From Anaerosalibacter bizertensis (GTDB lineage: Bacteria; Bacillota; Clostridia; Tissierellales; Sporanaerobacteraceae), in assembly GCF_009696605.1 (NCBI RefSeq), contig NZ_VULR01000008.1, positions 1-64,000 of the forward strand: DNA of 64,000 bases, read 5' to 3'. The notes under the pieces were generated by a model, which did no database searches, had not been told where the DNA came from, and was given only the letters and a program-made list of their open reading frames with translations. Position 1 is the stretch's first letter. Every line of letters begins with the position of its first letter. Positions 7,687 through 16,145 of the stretch are shown one piece after another. The position numbers and the translations under genes are program-made.

Positions 7687-9152
7687 ATGAGAGGAATAAA
7701 TTTAGTATTTTCATCATTTTCACCTTTTAATTTAGCTATGCAATTTTCAATTACATTTATTCCCTCTACTATTTGTTTTTTATTTACAGATCCAAAACTT
7801 AATCTAATAAAATTAGTTTTACTATTATTATTGTCAATAAAAAATATTTCTCCTGGAACTATAATTACATCATTATTAGCACATTCATTGTATAGCTCTA
7901 TACAACTTATATCACTAGGTAGTTCTAACCAAAGACTTAGTCCTCCATCAGGTTTTTTAAAGTTTATATTATATTTTTTAAAATTATTGATTTCTTTTAA
8001 AATTAATTTATACTTTTCATTATAGTCTTTTTTTACTCTTTCTATATGTTGTTTCCAAAAATTTTCTCTTAAGAACAGATCAAAAGCTCTTTGAATAAAT
8101 CCAGAAGAAGATATATCTGTAGTATGTTTTGCTTTTATTATATCTCTAAAAAACTTTTCTGGAGTAGTTAAGAAACCTAATCTTAATCCAGGCATCAAAA
8201 TTTTAGAAAAACTCTTAATATATATGACTTGGTCATATTTGTCCATTGATTTTAATGGAAGTTTTTTATCTGTATAGGATAGATCAGACATAAAGTCATC
8301 CTCAATAATATAAAGATCATTTTTATGAGCTAAGTCTAAAAGTTCCTTCTTTTTTTCTTCACTATAGGAATAAGTTGTTGGACTTTGATAATTAGGCATT
8401 GTATACAAAAATTTAGGATGATACATATCTATATATTTTTTTAGCTCGTCTAAATTTATTCCATCCTGTTCCATAGGAATCCCTATTATTTTAGCTCCTC
8501 TAGATTCAAAGGCAGCAACAGCACCTGAATAAGTAGGATTTTCCACAAAAACATAGTCTCCAGGTTGAATTAAAGTTTTTGCAAGTAAATCTATTCCTTG
8601 TTGACCACCAGAAATAATTTGAATTTTAGATGCTTCTATGTCTATATAGTAATTATCTTTTAAAAAACAAGAAATAGATTCTCTAAGAGGACCGTAGCCA
8701 TTGATTTCTGGATATACAAAGGCTTTACCTTTATCTCGATCTAATACTTCAATCAAAACCTGTTTAAACTCTTCTACAGGGAAAAGTTCTGGAGTTGGAG
8801 ATACACTGGCAAAATTGATACTATTTTTTGAAAGAGATAAGATTCCGCTAGTCATAAGTTCCATGTTTTCATCTACTAAATAATTGAGACTTAAGTCCTC
8901 ATCTTGTCTCTTTACATAAGTACCACTACCTTTTTTAGAATAAACATAGCCTTCTTGTTCAAGAAGTTTATACGCATTTACTATAGTAATATTGTTAACT
9001 TCTAATTTTTTTGCTAAACTTCTAATAGAAGGAAGTTTTTCATCTTTTTGAAAAACTCCATCTTCTATTAACTTTTTTAATTTATCAGCTAATTGAATAT
9101 ATAAAGATTTATTTAGATTTTTATCTAATTGTATTATTATATTATTTTTCAT
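7683..9152 (-). CDS. MocR/PdxR-type regulator, GntR HTH fused to aminotransferase fold
   Basis: A 489-residue protein with a GntR winged helix (about residues 1-80; LPSIRSLAKKLEVNNITIVNAY) joined to a class-I aminotransferase domain. The PLP lysine is expected in YIKSFSKILMPGLRLG. Proteins of this architecture sense PLP or an amino-compound and regulate vitamin B6, GABA or amino-acid genes; which one applies here is not clear. The divergent gene at 9305 and its own promoter are the nearest candidate targets. The promoter (9207-9235) carries direct repeats typical of MocR operators, suggesting autoregulation. Confidence 0.9.
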   Translation of the reverse strand: MKNNIIIQLDKNLNKSLYIQLADKLKKLIEDGVFQKDEKLPSIRSLAKKLEVNNITIVNAYKLLEQEGYVYSKKGSGTYVKRQDEDLSLNYLVDENMELMTSGILSLSKNSINFASVSPTPELFPVEEFKQVLIEVLDRDKGKAFVYPEINGYGPLRESISCFLKDNYYIDIEASKIQIISGGQQGIDLLAKTLIQPGDYVFVENPTYSGAVAAFESRGAKIIGIPMEQDGINLDELKKYIDMYHPKFLYTMPNYQSPTTYSYSEEKKKELLDLAHKNDLYIIEDDFMSDLSYTDKKLPLKSMDKYDQVIYIKSFSKILMPGLRLGFLTTPEKFFRDIIKAKHTTDISSSGFIQRAFDLFLRENFWKQHIERVKKDYNEKYKLILKEINNFKKYNINFKKPDGGLSLWLELPSDISCIELYNECANNDVIIVPGEIFFIDNNNSKTNFIRLSFGSVNKKQIVEGINVIENCIAKLKGENDENTKFIPLI

Positions 9153-9191
9153 ACTCTATCCCCCATAAAGGTTAAAATTATTATCTACAAA

Positions 9192-9235
9192 TGTATCGAT
9201 ACAATGATTATATCAGATACAAAAATTAGTGTAAA
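9192..9235 (-). promoter_or_regulatory. MocR gene promoter with operator repeats
   Basis: On the minus strand a -35 TTTACA (9230-9235) and -10 TATAAT (9207-9212) are separated by 17 bp. On the plus strand GATACAA occurs at 9198-9204 and 9216-9222, an 18-bp direct repeat overlapping the -10, and the first copy is part of the palindrome TGTATCGATACA (9192-9203). The layout fits binding by a dimeric MocR regulator at its own promoter. The operator function is inferred. Confidence 0.65.
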
Positions 9236-9304
9236 CTCCTAAATATTTTTTCAAGTTTAAACAATTTCAAGAAAAATAGTATATAAATAAAAGGAGGTTT
9301 GATT

Positions 9305-10477
9305 GTGGCAAAAAGGAAAAAAAGAAGTTTAAATACTAGAAGCAATATGTCTCAGGTAAATATTGTAAATGTTAATCAAAAGAGTAAAAAAAATAAAAAA
9401 ACAAAGAAGAATAATAATAAAAAAAAGTTTAAATTATTCATTTTAATTTTTATTTTTGCTGTACTTATTTTATCTAATAAAGATTTTTTACAAAAGATAT
9501 TACCAAGTTCGTCTAATAAGACCCTTCAAGTAATTCAAAAATATCCTACTAATCAAGAAGAGGAAGTTAGATTTTATGATGATTTATTGATAAAATGGAA
9601 TGGTAAAAGTATTATTGCTTTAAATAAGGATGGAACGAGTAAATGGGAAAAAGAAATAAATTTTGAGAACCCATTAGTATTTTTAGGAACAGATACTATC
9701 TATATTTGTGAAGGCAATACTGGAGATTTATATTTCTTAGACTTAGATGGAAGAAGTTTAAATAGAATACAAATGGAAAGTCATATAAAAAAAATAGTGG
9801 AAAAAGACGGGCTTATTTTTATAACTTTAGAAACTGAAGATGGAGAAAAATTAACTATTATGGATAAAGAAGGGGTAGTTCAAAACAATATTTTACTTGA
9901 AGATAAAAGGCTATTAAATTTTAGTGCAAATGAGGATAAAACTAATATTGTATTGTCTACTTTAGGTATAGAAAAAGGGGATCTAAATAGTAAATTAATT
10001 TTTTATAAAGAGAAAGGTGAGTATGTTTCAGAATTAGATTTTAATGAAGAGATAATTATATCTATGGAATTTGTAGATGAGAATAGTATAGTCGTATTTA
10101 CTGATAGCAGATTATACTTTGTAGAAGAAGGAAATACTTTATGGAAAAGAGATATGGAACATATAAAGGATATGTATGTAAATACAGAGGATAAAGATAT
10201 ATATATATTAACAACTAATACATTGGAAGTTATTTCATATAAAAATAAAGTTGAAGAAAGCATTTCTTTAAATGGAGAGTATAATAAGGTAGAAGGATTT
10301 AACAAAGGAGTACTGTTAGTAGGAGATAATAAGATTATAGGAATTAATAATGGTAGAGAAAACTTAAAATATGATACTCAGGAAAAAATAGAAAATGTTA
10401 TAATAAATGATTCAGATATTATATTATTTGCTAATAATAGAATAAATATTATGACTGAGAAAAAAATAAATAGATAA
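9305..10477 (+). CDS. DUF5711-type membrane-anchored beta-propeller protein
   Basis: About 390 residues: a very basic N-terminal tail (many Lys/Arg/Asn), one membrane segment (LFILIFIFAVLILS, about residues 45-58), then an extracellular domain of repeated four-stranded units such as DDLLIKWNGKSIIALNKDGT and DTIYICEGNTGDLYFLDLDG, resembling PQQ/WD-like propeller blades. GTG 9305 is preferred over TTG 9299, which is only one base from AGGAGG. It is followed 16 bp later by a CvpA-family gene, a pairing often seen in Clostridia. The exact function is unknown; an envelope role is likely. Confidence 0.75.
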   Translation: MAKRKKRSLNTRSNMSQVNIVNVNQKSKKNKKTKKNNNKKKFKLFILIFIFAVLILSNKDFLQKILPSSSNKTLQVIQKYPTNQEEEVRFYDDLLIKWNGKSIIALNKDGTSKWEKEINFENPLVFLGTDTIYICEGNTGDLYFLDLDGRSLNRIQMESHIKKIVEKDGLIFITLETEDGEKLTIMDKEGVVQNNILLEDKRLLNFSANEDKTNIVLSTLGIEKGDLNSKLIFYKEKGEYVSELDFNEEIIISMEFVDENSIVVFTDSRLYFVEEGNTLWKRDMEHIKDMYVNTEDKDIYILTTNTLEVISYKNKVEESISLNGEYNKVEGFNKGVLLVGDNKIIGINNGRENLKYDTQEKIENVIINDSDIILFANNRINIMTEKKINR

Positions 10478-10493
10478 AGTATGGTGACTAGGC

Positions 10494-11123
10494 ATGAATT
10501 GGATAGATTATTTAACTATATTTATAATAATAATAAATATAATAAGAAGTACAAATATAGGGTTAGTTAGGTCAATATTTAGTTTTATAAGATTTTTAGC
10601 ATCAATATACTTAGCAAAGCTCTATTATCCTGTTATTTCTGAATATATAATGAATACACCAGTTTTGTATAATATTTTTAAAAAATTATTTGAAGGAATA
10701 TCAAAGTTATTATTTTATGGCAAAATTAAAGAAAATCAAAATTTATTATATGATATGGTTTCAGATAGTTTAATAAAAATGGGAATAACTATATTTTCTA
10801 TTATTATAATTTATACAATAATTAGATGGCTATTAGGTTATTTGGAAAGAGCTATCTCTTTCTTATTTAAAGCTCCTATTCTTAAACAACTAAATATATT
10901 TGGAGGTTTTTTATTTGGACTAATAAGAGGAATGGTTATAGTGTACTTGATATTTGCAATCTTTATATTCATACAATCTATTTATCCAGGTGGTACTATT
11001 TCCAAGGCATTAGAAGGTTCACTGTTTTCGGGTTATTTTAAAAACAATAATTTAATTATTGATTTTTTTAATATAAAACAGAGCCAGGTAAATAGTATTT
11101 TTCCTATGAAACTTTTTAGATAA
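10494..11123 (+). CDS. CvpA family membrane protein
   Basis: A 209-residue protein with about four hydrophobic segments. The start MNWIDYLTIFIIIINIIRSTNIGLV and the later LKQLNIFGGFLFGLIRGMVIVYLI match the CvpA (colicin V production) family. These are small inner-membrane proteins of uncertain role, linked in other bacteria to envelope homeostasis. It lies 16 bp after the DUF5711-type gene and is surely in the same transcript. The ribosome binding site (GGTGACTAGGC) is weak. Confidence 0.85.
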   Translation: MNWIDYLTIFIIIINIIRSTNIGLVRSIFSFIRFLASIYLAKLYYPVISEYIMNTPVLYNIFKKLFEGISKLLFYGKIKENQNLLYDMVSDSLIKMGITIFSIIIIYTIIRWLLGYLERAISFLFKAPILKQLNIFGGFLFGLIRGMVIVYLIFAIFIFIQSIYPGGTISKALEGSLFSGYFKNNNLIIDFFNIKQSQVNSIFPMKLFR

Positions 11124-11139
11124 TATAACCTTAAGGAGC

Positions 11140-11185
11140 AATAGTAGAGTAATCCCATTATGGGATTACTCTACTATTATTTCTA
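11140..11185. terminator. bidirectional terminator
   Basis: ATAGTAGAGTAATCCCA and its exact complement, three-base loop, lie between the convergent CvpA gene (+) and the SHOCT-like gene (-). The minus-strand stop codon lies inside the hairpin. Confidence 0.85.
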
Positions 11186-11537
11186 CTTTTTCTCCATTAT
11201 CACTTTCTATATCAACTATTTTCCCTTCAGCTCCATTTTGAATAGCCTGTAATATTTCTTTAAAATCTTCTTCATCTAATCCATTATCTTTTAACTCTGG
11301 AACAAACTTATTGGAAACTTTCATCATTATATTTAAAAGGGATATAGGAACATTTACATTTACTTTTGTACTATCATCAGGGTCGAAAACTCGTATTCTC
11401 ATCCATTTAGGACTATCTAAATTTGGGCTTTCTGTTTCTTCTCTAGTTTCTAAAGCTTCTAATAACTCAATTCCCTCTTCTGTAGTTACTTTACCTTCTT
11501 CTACCATTTTTAAAATTTGAATTTTTTCTTCTCTCAT
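11166..11537 (-). CDS. SHOCT-like domain protein
   Basis: A 123-residue acidic protein. Its N-terminus EKIQILKMVEEGKVTTEEGIELLEALE is a SHOCT-like two-helix motif (G-K-[IV]-T-x-E-E-[AG]). The rest has a beta-strand region (WMRIRVFDPDDSTKVNVNVPISLL) and a C-terminal strand pair. It is a clear paralogue of the protein at 13743-14138 in layout and several positions. Similar proteins accompany DUF2089 and DUF4097 genes in envelope-stress loci. On the minus strand it lies downstream of the DUF2089 gene, now separated from it by an IS110-family element. It has its own ribosome binding site (CTAGGGGGAGTTAGA). Confidence 0.75.
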   Translation of the reverse strand: MREEKIQILKMVEEGKVTTEEGIELLEALETREETESPNLDSPKWMRIRVFDPDDSTKVNVNVPISLLNIMMKVSNKFVPELKDNGLDEEDFKEILQAIQNGAEGKIVDIESDNGEKVEIIVE

Positions 11538-11614
11538 TCTAACTCCCCCTAGTATAATAATGTCATAGTCAATAAAGACTATGCAGTTAAAACTTTTCTA
11601 AAAATCTCATTTCT

Positions 11615-11900
11615 TTATTCAGTAACTGAAGAAGATATTCAATCTTCGTCAGAGGTTACTTCTAATTTAATATGTCTAATGGCTCCTGATAGACTTCAGA
11701 CTTATCATAAGATATAATCTTAAGGGATAGGACGAAAAATGTATTCCCCCTTGGGAAGTCAGTTTCTACTGGCTCATACCCCTGATTAAGTCAATTAGTC
11801 CATTCAATGAGGTTTTATGATTTGGCTGGTTGGGAGCCTTCGGGCTATACCCGTATCACATGCTAGGATGTGTACTCATTGTTTGGAAATGGATTCCTAT
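11615..11900 (+). ncRNA. candidate IS110 bridge RNA
   Basis: The leader of the transposase gene is non-coding and rich in hairpins. A nested stem runs from AGTAAC (11621) to GTTACT (11660) with an inner GAAGAT/ATCTTC. GTCTA/TAGAC (11674-11694) encloses an 11-base loop, AGCC-TTCG-GGCT (11835-11846) is a UUCG-type tetraloop, and CACAT/ATGTG lies at 11857-11872. IS110-group elements are known to encode in this leader a bridge RNA with a target-binding and a donor-binding loop. Assignment here rests on position and foldability; the loops were not matched to flanking DNA. Confidence 0.45.
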
Positions 11901-11919
11901 CTGAAAGGAGCTGTAGTTT

Positions 11920-13227
11920 ATGTCTAATAGTGTTAAGTATGATTTATTTATTTCTGTTGGTATTGATGTAGGTTCGGACTTTAGTTTTATGTCTATTGCA
12001 CTACCTAATCAAACCTTTGTGGGTAAACCTTTTAAAATCATTCATTCTGATTTTAATTCCCTATCTATGGCTGTTTCAAAAATCAAAGAAGCAGAAGAGA
12101 TGTATTCTTTGGAAAGCCGTATTTTCCTAGAATCCACAGGGATTTATCATTACCCACTCTTCTGCTATCTTAGTGATAAAGGATTTTTGGTATCCATCAT
12201 TAATCCTATCATCTCTAAGAATAGCACAAATATTAATATTAGGAAAGTCCATAATGATAAATTTGATTCTAAAAAGCTTGCTTTAATTGGTCTAAAGCCT
12301 GATTTAAAAGTATCTCTTATGCCTTCGGAGCTTGCCCTTGATTTAAGAAATCTTTCAAGAGAGTATTATGATCTTGTGGATAATCGTTCTGCTTACATTA
12401 ATAAACTTCAAGGTGAACTTAGAATAGCATTTCCACAGTATTTAAAGATTTTTTCCAAGGTTACCGTTAATACATCCTTGACCTTGTTAGAGAAGTTTAC
12501 TTCTCCAGATGGATTTTTAGAGGCTTCTAAAGATCAAATTATTGCCTCTATTAGGTCTACTGCTCGTTTTGGTATTACCTATGCTGAAAAGAAGTACAAG
12601 GCTATTATTCAGGCTGCTAAGGATGCTAAGACCTTTAGTTATTCTGTAAACAGTAATTTCAAACGTATCCTTCTATATATCCGTTTTATCAGACAGTATA
12701 ACGTTGAAATCGAAGCTATATTATCTGATATGCGTGAACTTGTTGAGTCTAACAAGGATACAGATTTTGTAAAGCAAATACGCCTTATTGAATCTATTAA
12801 AGGTGCTGGCTTTCTTTCCGCTGTTACCCTTATGTGTGAAATTGGGGATTTCTCTGCTTTTAAATCTCCTAAACAACTTTTTGCATATTTTGGTCTTGAT
12901 CCAGCTGTTAAACAATCTGGCAACTTTAAAGGTACTGATGTTAATATATCAAAACGAGGTTCACGGATTGCAAGAAGAGTAATACATACCATAGCTTTAG
13001 TCAGTATTGCTCTAAATCGTAATGGAACTGCTAACAATCCTGTTCTACGTGAATACTATCTTAAAAAGTGTCAAAGTAAGCCTAAAATGGTAGCTCTAGG
13101 AGCCATCATGCATAAAGTGTGTAATATTGTATTTGCAATACTTCGTGATGAAAAAGAATTTAAAATCATCACTCCAGAGGAACACCAAGCGAATTACTTG
13201 AAGGCGAAATACGGCATCGCTGCATAA
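11920..13227 (+). CDS. IS110 family transposase (DEDD recombinase)
   Basis: A 435-residue protein. The N-terminal RuvC-like DEDD domain starts with SVGIDVGSDFS and includes FLESTGIYHYPLF and HNDKFDSKKLA, supplying the acidic residues. The C-terminal Tnp2 domain includes SIKGAGFLSAVTLMCEIGDF, FKSPKQLFAYFGLDP and NISKRGSRIARRVIH, with a candidate catalytic serine. All parts are present and the frame is open, so the element may be active. AAAGGAGCTGTAGTTT precedes the ATG. The protein acts with the RNA encoded in its leader to recombine donor and target DNA. Confidence 0.95.
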   Translation: MSNSVKYDLFISVGIDVGSDFSFMSIALPNQTFVGKPFKIIHSDFNSLSMAVSKIKEAEEMYSLESRIFLESTGIYHYPLFCYLSDKGFLVSIINPIISKNSTNINIRKVHNDKFDSKKLALIGLKPDLKVSLMPSELALDLRNLSREYYDLVDNRSAYINKLQGELRIAFPQYLKIFSKVTVNTSLTLLEKFTSPDGFLEASKDQIIASIRSTARFGITYAEKKYKAIIQAAKDAKTFSYSVNSNFKRILLYIRFIRQYNVEIEAILSDMRELVESNKDTDFVKQIRLIESIKGAGFLSAVTLMCEIGDFSAFKSPKQLFAYFGLDPAVKQSGNFKGTDVNISKRGSRIARRVIHTIALVSIALNRNGTANNPVLREYYLKKCQSKPKMVALGAIMHKVCNIVFAILRDEKEFKIITPEEHQANYLKAKYGIAA

Positions 13228-13365
13228 GGAATTCTATATTTAATTTTGAATTTTTGACGCCTTTTAGAAGGCCTATTAAATTTACCCTTTTTTAGCTAGA
13301 ATTGATTGAAATATTTATTAAAAATTTTTAAATTTACTATTGACAATTCTTAGCTGGACTTTATT

Positions 13366-13728
13366 TTAATTTTTTAACAACTTAATAGCTTCTTCTGAAG
13401 TGATTTCTCCAGCACTTAATTTTTCTAATACTTCTTTTTTATTTATATTAGAATTATATTTAGGACTATAGCCTAATGCTTCTATAATATTTTCTAGTTT
13501 ATTCCTTACAGTAGGATAAGATATACCTAATTCTTTTTCAATTTCCTTAATATTACCTCTGTTTTTTATAAAAACTTCTACGAAATGTTTCTGTTCATCA
13601 GTAAGTTTGCAAAATTTACATAGTGTAAAATGCCCTTCTATATGGGTATCACAATGGTTACAAGATAGTTTAGTAACCTCCATAGGTTTTCCACAAACGG
13701 GACATTTACCTATAGCTTCTTTTTTCAT
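13366..13728 (-). CDS. DUF2089 family zinc-ribbon/HTH regulator
   Basis: About 120 residues. The N-terminal zinc ribbon has CPVCGKP, SCNHCDTHIEG and LCKFCKLTDEQ, and a helix-turn-helix follows (KEIEKELGISYPTVRNKLENIIEALG). It ends with a SHOCT-like tail LSAGEITSEEAIKLLKN, like its two neighbours. DUF2089 proteins are taken to be transcriptional regulators. The ATG at 13728 with AAAGGTGATTAGA is preferred over the GTG three codons upstream, which is part of that ribosome binding site. It lies five bases after the 13743-14138 gene's stop, within a minus-strand operon. Confidence 0.85.
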   Translation of the reverse strand: MKKEAIGKCPVCGKPMEVTKLSCNHCDTHIEGHFTLCKFCKLTDEQKHFVEVFIKNRGNIKEIEKELGISYPTVRNKLENIIEALGYSPKYNSNINKKEVLEKLSAGEITSEEAIKLLKN

Positions 13729-13742
13729 TCTAATCACCTTTC

Positions 13743-14138
13743 TTATAGTATGGATATTTTAATTTCAGTATCTTTTCCTTCTTCAACATGTATCAGATCA
13801 AATGGACCATAGTTTTTTAATTCATTAAAAATTATATTTAAATCTATTTCATTTAATATGTATAATAGCTTTTTTGTATCCTCATCATCTATTTTTCCTT
13901 TTTTCATTGAAATATTAGCTATATAAATACCTATATTAATTAAAAATTTTAAAAAACAAAAATGTATTCCTGGCAATCTTATAGTTTTATTTTTTTCTGA
14001 TACATATATTTTCAGTTTAGAGGCCTTTCTTGTTGATTTTATTCTTCTATTTTTTTTATTAATTAATCTTATGGCTTTTTTACAACTAATCTTACCTTGG
14101 TCTAGTTGATTAAGAATCTTTATAGTATTAGACTTCAA
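13743..14138 (-). CDS. SHOCT-like small protein, paralogue of 11166-11537
   Basis: A 131-residue basic protein. The N-terminus IKILNQLDQGKISCKKAIRLINKKN is a diverged SHOCT-like motif. The segment KLKIYVSEKNKTIRLPGIHF and the C-terminal strand EEGKDTEIKISIL line up with the protein at 11166-11537 (RIRVFDPDDSTKVNVNVP; GEKVEIIVE). It has a Lys/Arg-rich stretch around residues 28-42. It is first in the minus-strand operon with DUF2089, with AAAGGAGGATTTC before its start. Function unknown. Confidence 0.7.
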   Translation of the reverse strand: MKSNTIKILNQLDQGKISCKKAIRLINKKNRRIKSTRKASKLKIYVSEKNKTIRLPGIHFCFLKFLINIGIYIANISMKKGKIDDEDTKKLLYILNEIDLNIIFNELKNYGPFDLIHVEEGKDTEIKISIL

Positions 14139-14185
14139 AGGAAATCCTCCTTTTAAAACTAATCGTATATATAATCTTTAATAAT

Positions 14186-14214
14186 ATATTATTCTTTAAC
14201 TTTAAAAATGTCAA
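14186..14214 (-). promoter_or_regulatory. sigma-A promoter of the SHOCT/DUF2089 operon
   Basis: On the minus strand -35 TTGACA (14209-14214) and -10 TAATAT (14186-14191) with a 17-bp spacer, 47 bp before the start at 14138. Confidence 0.65.
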
Positions 14215-14391
14215 TGACATATTTAAAAATATTAATATACAAATTAAATAAATTAATATTTAAAATAACAAAGGAAAACTATAGATTTTTTTTATAAAAA
14301 ATAAAACTATATATATATTATCTATAATCAATATTGAATTGGATATTTATTAGTATAATATAGTTAGTTTAAACATATAGGAGGGATTTTC

Positions 14392-14988
14392 ATGAAAAGA
14401 GAAGTAGATGCAAGAGGGGAAGCTTGTCCAAAACCTGTAATAATGACTAAAAAAGCATTAGATGAAATAACTGATGGTGTAGTAATTACTATTGTAGATA
14501 ATGAAGTTGCAAAAGAAAATGTTTCTAAATTGGCAAAGAGCTCTGGATACGAATTTGAGGTGGATAAAAAGAGTGATAGTGAATACTATGTTCAAATAAT
14601 CAAAGGAGAATCAAAGGAAGAAGCTAATGTATGTATACCTGATACATTTAAAGATATGACTATTGCTTTTAGTTCTTCAACTATGGGTGAAGGTTCAGAA
14701 GAATTAGGGAAAATACTTATGAAAAGTTTTATTTATACTTTAACTGAATCTGTTCCTTATCCATCTACATTAGTATTTTATAATGGAGGAGTAAAATTAA
14801 CTTGTGAAGGTTCTGAGGTTTTAGATGATTTAAAGAAATTAGAAGAACAAGGAGTAGAGATACTTTCTTGTGGCACATGTTTAGACTTTTTTAAAATTCA
14901 AGATAAATTACAAGTAGGTGGAGTAACCAATATGTATACTATATTGGAAAAAATTAAAAATCCTACAAATAATATTATTATTGGTTAG
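14392..14988 (+). CDS. yedF: selenium metabolism protein YedF
   Basis: A 198-residue two-domain protein. The N-terminal TusA/SirA-like domain begins REVDARGEACPKPVIMTKKAL with the key CPxP cysteine (Cys near 11). The C-terminal DsrE-like domain includes TMGEGSEELGKILMKSF and ILSCGTCLDFF. This fusion is the YedF form linked in many anaerobes to selenium utilisation genes, where it is thought to carry sulfur or selenium as a persulfide or perselenide. It is followed 12 bp later by a DUF3343 gene, the usual partner. Confidence 0.85.
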   Translation: MKREVDARGEACPKPVIMTKKALDEITDGVVITIVDNEVAKENVSKLAKSSGYEFEVDKKSDSEYYVQIIKGESKEEANVCIPDTFKDMTIAFSSSTMGEGSEELGKILMKSFIYTLTESVPYPSTLVFYNGGVKLTCEGSEVLDDLKKLEEQGVEILSCGTCLDFFKIQDKLQVGGVTNMYTILEKIKNPTNNIIIG

Positions 14989-15000
14989 GAGTATGTTATA

Positions 15001-15267
15001 ATGGAGAGTAAAGAATTTGGAGTTTTGACATTTGAATCAACCCATCACGCAATAGAAGGAGAGAAACTATTTAAAAACTTAGGATTGAAATTTAAAACAA
15101 TACCTACACCTAGAGAAATAACTTCTAGTTGTGGTTTATCTATTAAATTTGATTTAAAGCATATAAATGAAGTAGAGGAAATAGTTAATGAAAAGAGTTT
15201 AGCTATCAAAGGCATATATAAACTTTGGAAAGAAAACGCAAAAAATAATATAGAAAAGGTTTATTGA
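15001..15267 (+). CDS. DUF3343 family putative Se/S carrier
   Basis: An 88-residue protein. FESTHHAIEGEKLFKNLGLKFKTIPTPREITSSCGLSIKF is typical of DUF3343, a small domain with one conserved cysteine (SSCG, near residue 41) often found next to YedF, SelD and selenium-related genes. It probably binds or passes a chalcogen, by association only. It lies between yedF and the MscS gene with 12-13 bp gaps and is probably in their operon. Confidence 0.8.
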   Translation: MESKEFGVLTFESTHHAIEGEKLFKNLGLKFKTIPTPREITSSCGLSIKFDLKHINEVEEIVNEKSLAIKGIYKLWKENAKNNIEKVY

Positions 15268-15280
15268 TAGGAGAGATACA

Positions 15281-16132
15281 ATGCAAGGGGTTTTACAATT
15301 TTTAAAAGGAATATTTATAAATAGAAATGAAGATTTAACTATATTAGGAAAACTAGTTAAGATAGTTATAATATTCTTATTGGTTAGAATAGCAATTAGG
15401 GTTTTAAATGCTCTAATCAATAGGACTATGGAAAGAAGAAATAAATTAAGATTTGGCATGGATGATAGAAAAGCCAATACCCTTGCAGCCATTTTAAAAA
15501 ACTTAGGTAAATATGTATTTTATTTTATAGGCTTAGTACCAGCACTAGAGTTATTTGGTATAAAGACCACTTCTATACTAGCAACAGCTGGAATAGGAGG
15601 GCTTGCTATAGGATTTGGAGCTCAAAGCCTCGTAAAAGATGTTATAACTGGTTTTTTCATTTTGTTCGAAGATCAGTTTTCTGTAGGAGATTATGTAAAG
15701 ATTGATGGATACGAAGGTATAGTAGAAGAAATGGGACTTAGGGTTACTAAAGTTAGAGGGTTTTCTGGAGAGCTTTATATAATTCCTAATAGCAATATCC
15801 AAATAGTTACTAATAGTACTAAAGGAGCTATGAGAGCATTAGTTGAGGTAAGTATATCTTATGAAGAAGATATAGATAAAGCTATAAAGGTATTAGAAGA
15901 TATTTCTAAAAAGTTGAAAGATAGAGAGGATAGCATCGTAGAAGGACCTACAGTTTTAGGAATTTCAAAACTAGGTGAATATGAAATAGGTTTAACTATA
16001 GTGGCGAAAACGAAACCTATGGAACAATGGAGAATTGAAAGGCTACTTAGAAAAGAAATTAAAGAAGCCTTTGATAATAATAATATAGAAATACCTTATC
16101 CAAAAAGGGTAGTTATTGAGAAAAAAGCTTAA
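15281..16132 (+). CDS. small-conductance mechanosensitive channel (MscS family)
   Basis: A 283-residue protein. There are membrane segments at about residues 22-42 and 62-90, then the pore helix with the Gly/Ala pattern TSILATAGIGGLAIGFGAQSLVKDVITG. The beta domain follows, with FILFEDQFSVGDYVKID and the RVTKVRGFSGELYIIPNSNI signature, then a cytosolic alpha/beta end. It is an inner-membrane valve that releases solutes upon hypo-osmotic shock. The DUF951 gene follows 13 bp later, a very common neighbour of MscS in Clostridia. Confidence 0.95.
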   Translation: MQGVLQFLKGIFINRNEDLTILGKLVKIVIIFLLVRIAIRVLNALINRTMERRNKLRFGMDDRKANTLAAILKNLGKYVFYFIGLVPALELFGIKTTSILATAGIGGLAIGFGAQSLVKDVITGFFILFEDQFSVGDYVKIDGYEGIVEEMGLRVTKVRGFSGELYIIPNSNIQIVTNSTKGAMRALVEVSISYEEDIDKAIKVLEDISKKLKDREDSIVEGPTVLGISKLGEYEIGLTIVAKTKPMEQWRIERLLRKEIKEAFDNNNIEIPYPKRVVIEKKA

Positions 16133-16145
16133 TGGGGGGAGAAAT

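Larger units (their letters stand above)
11564..13350 (+). mobile_element. IS110-family insertion sequence
   Basis: One transposase gene with a long non-coding leader (about 380 bp) and about 130 bp of non-coding 3' flank. It sits between two minus-strand genes that otherwise look like neighbours in one operon. The exact ends cannot be fixed by eye because IS110 elements lack long terminal inverted repeats and often make no obvious target duplication. A short dyad (CATAGTC/GACTATG, 11564-11583) is near the left side and GCCTT/AAGGC (13259-13272) near the right. Coding style differs from neighbours (more GC-rich codons), suggesting recent arrival. Confidence 0.75.
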
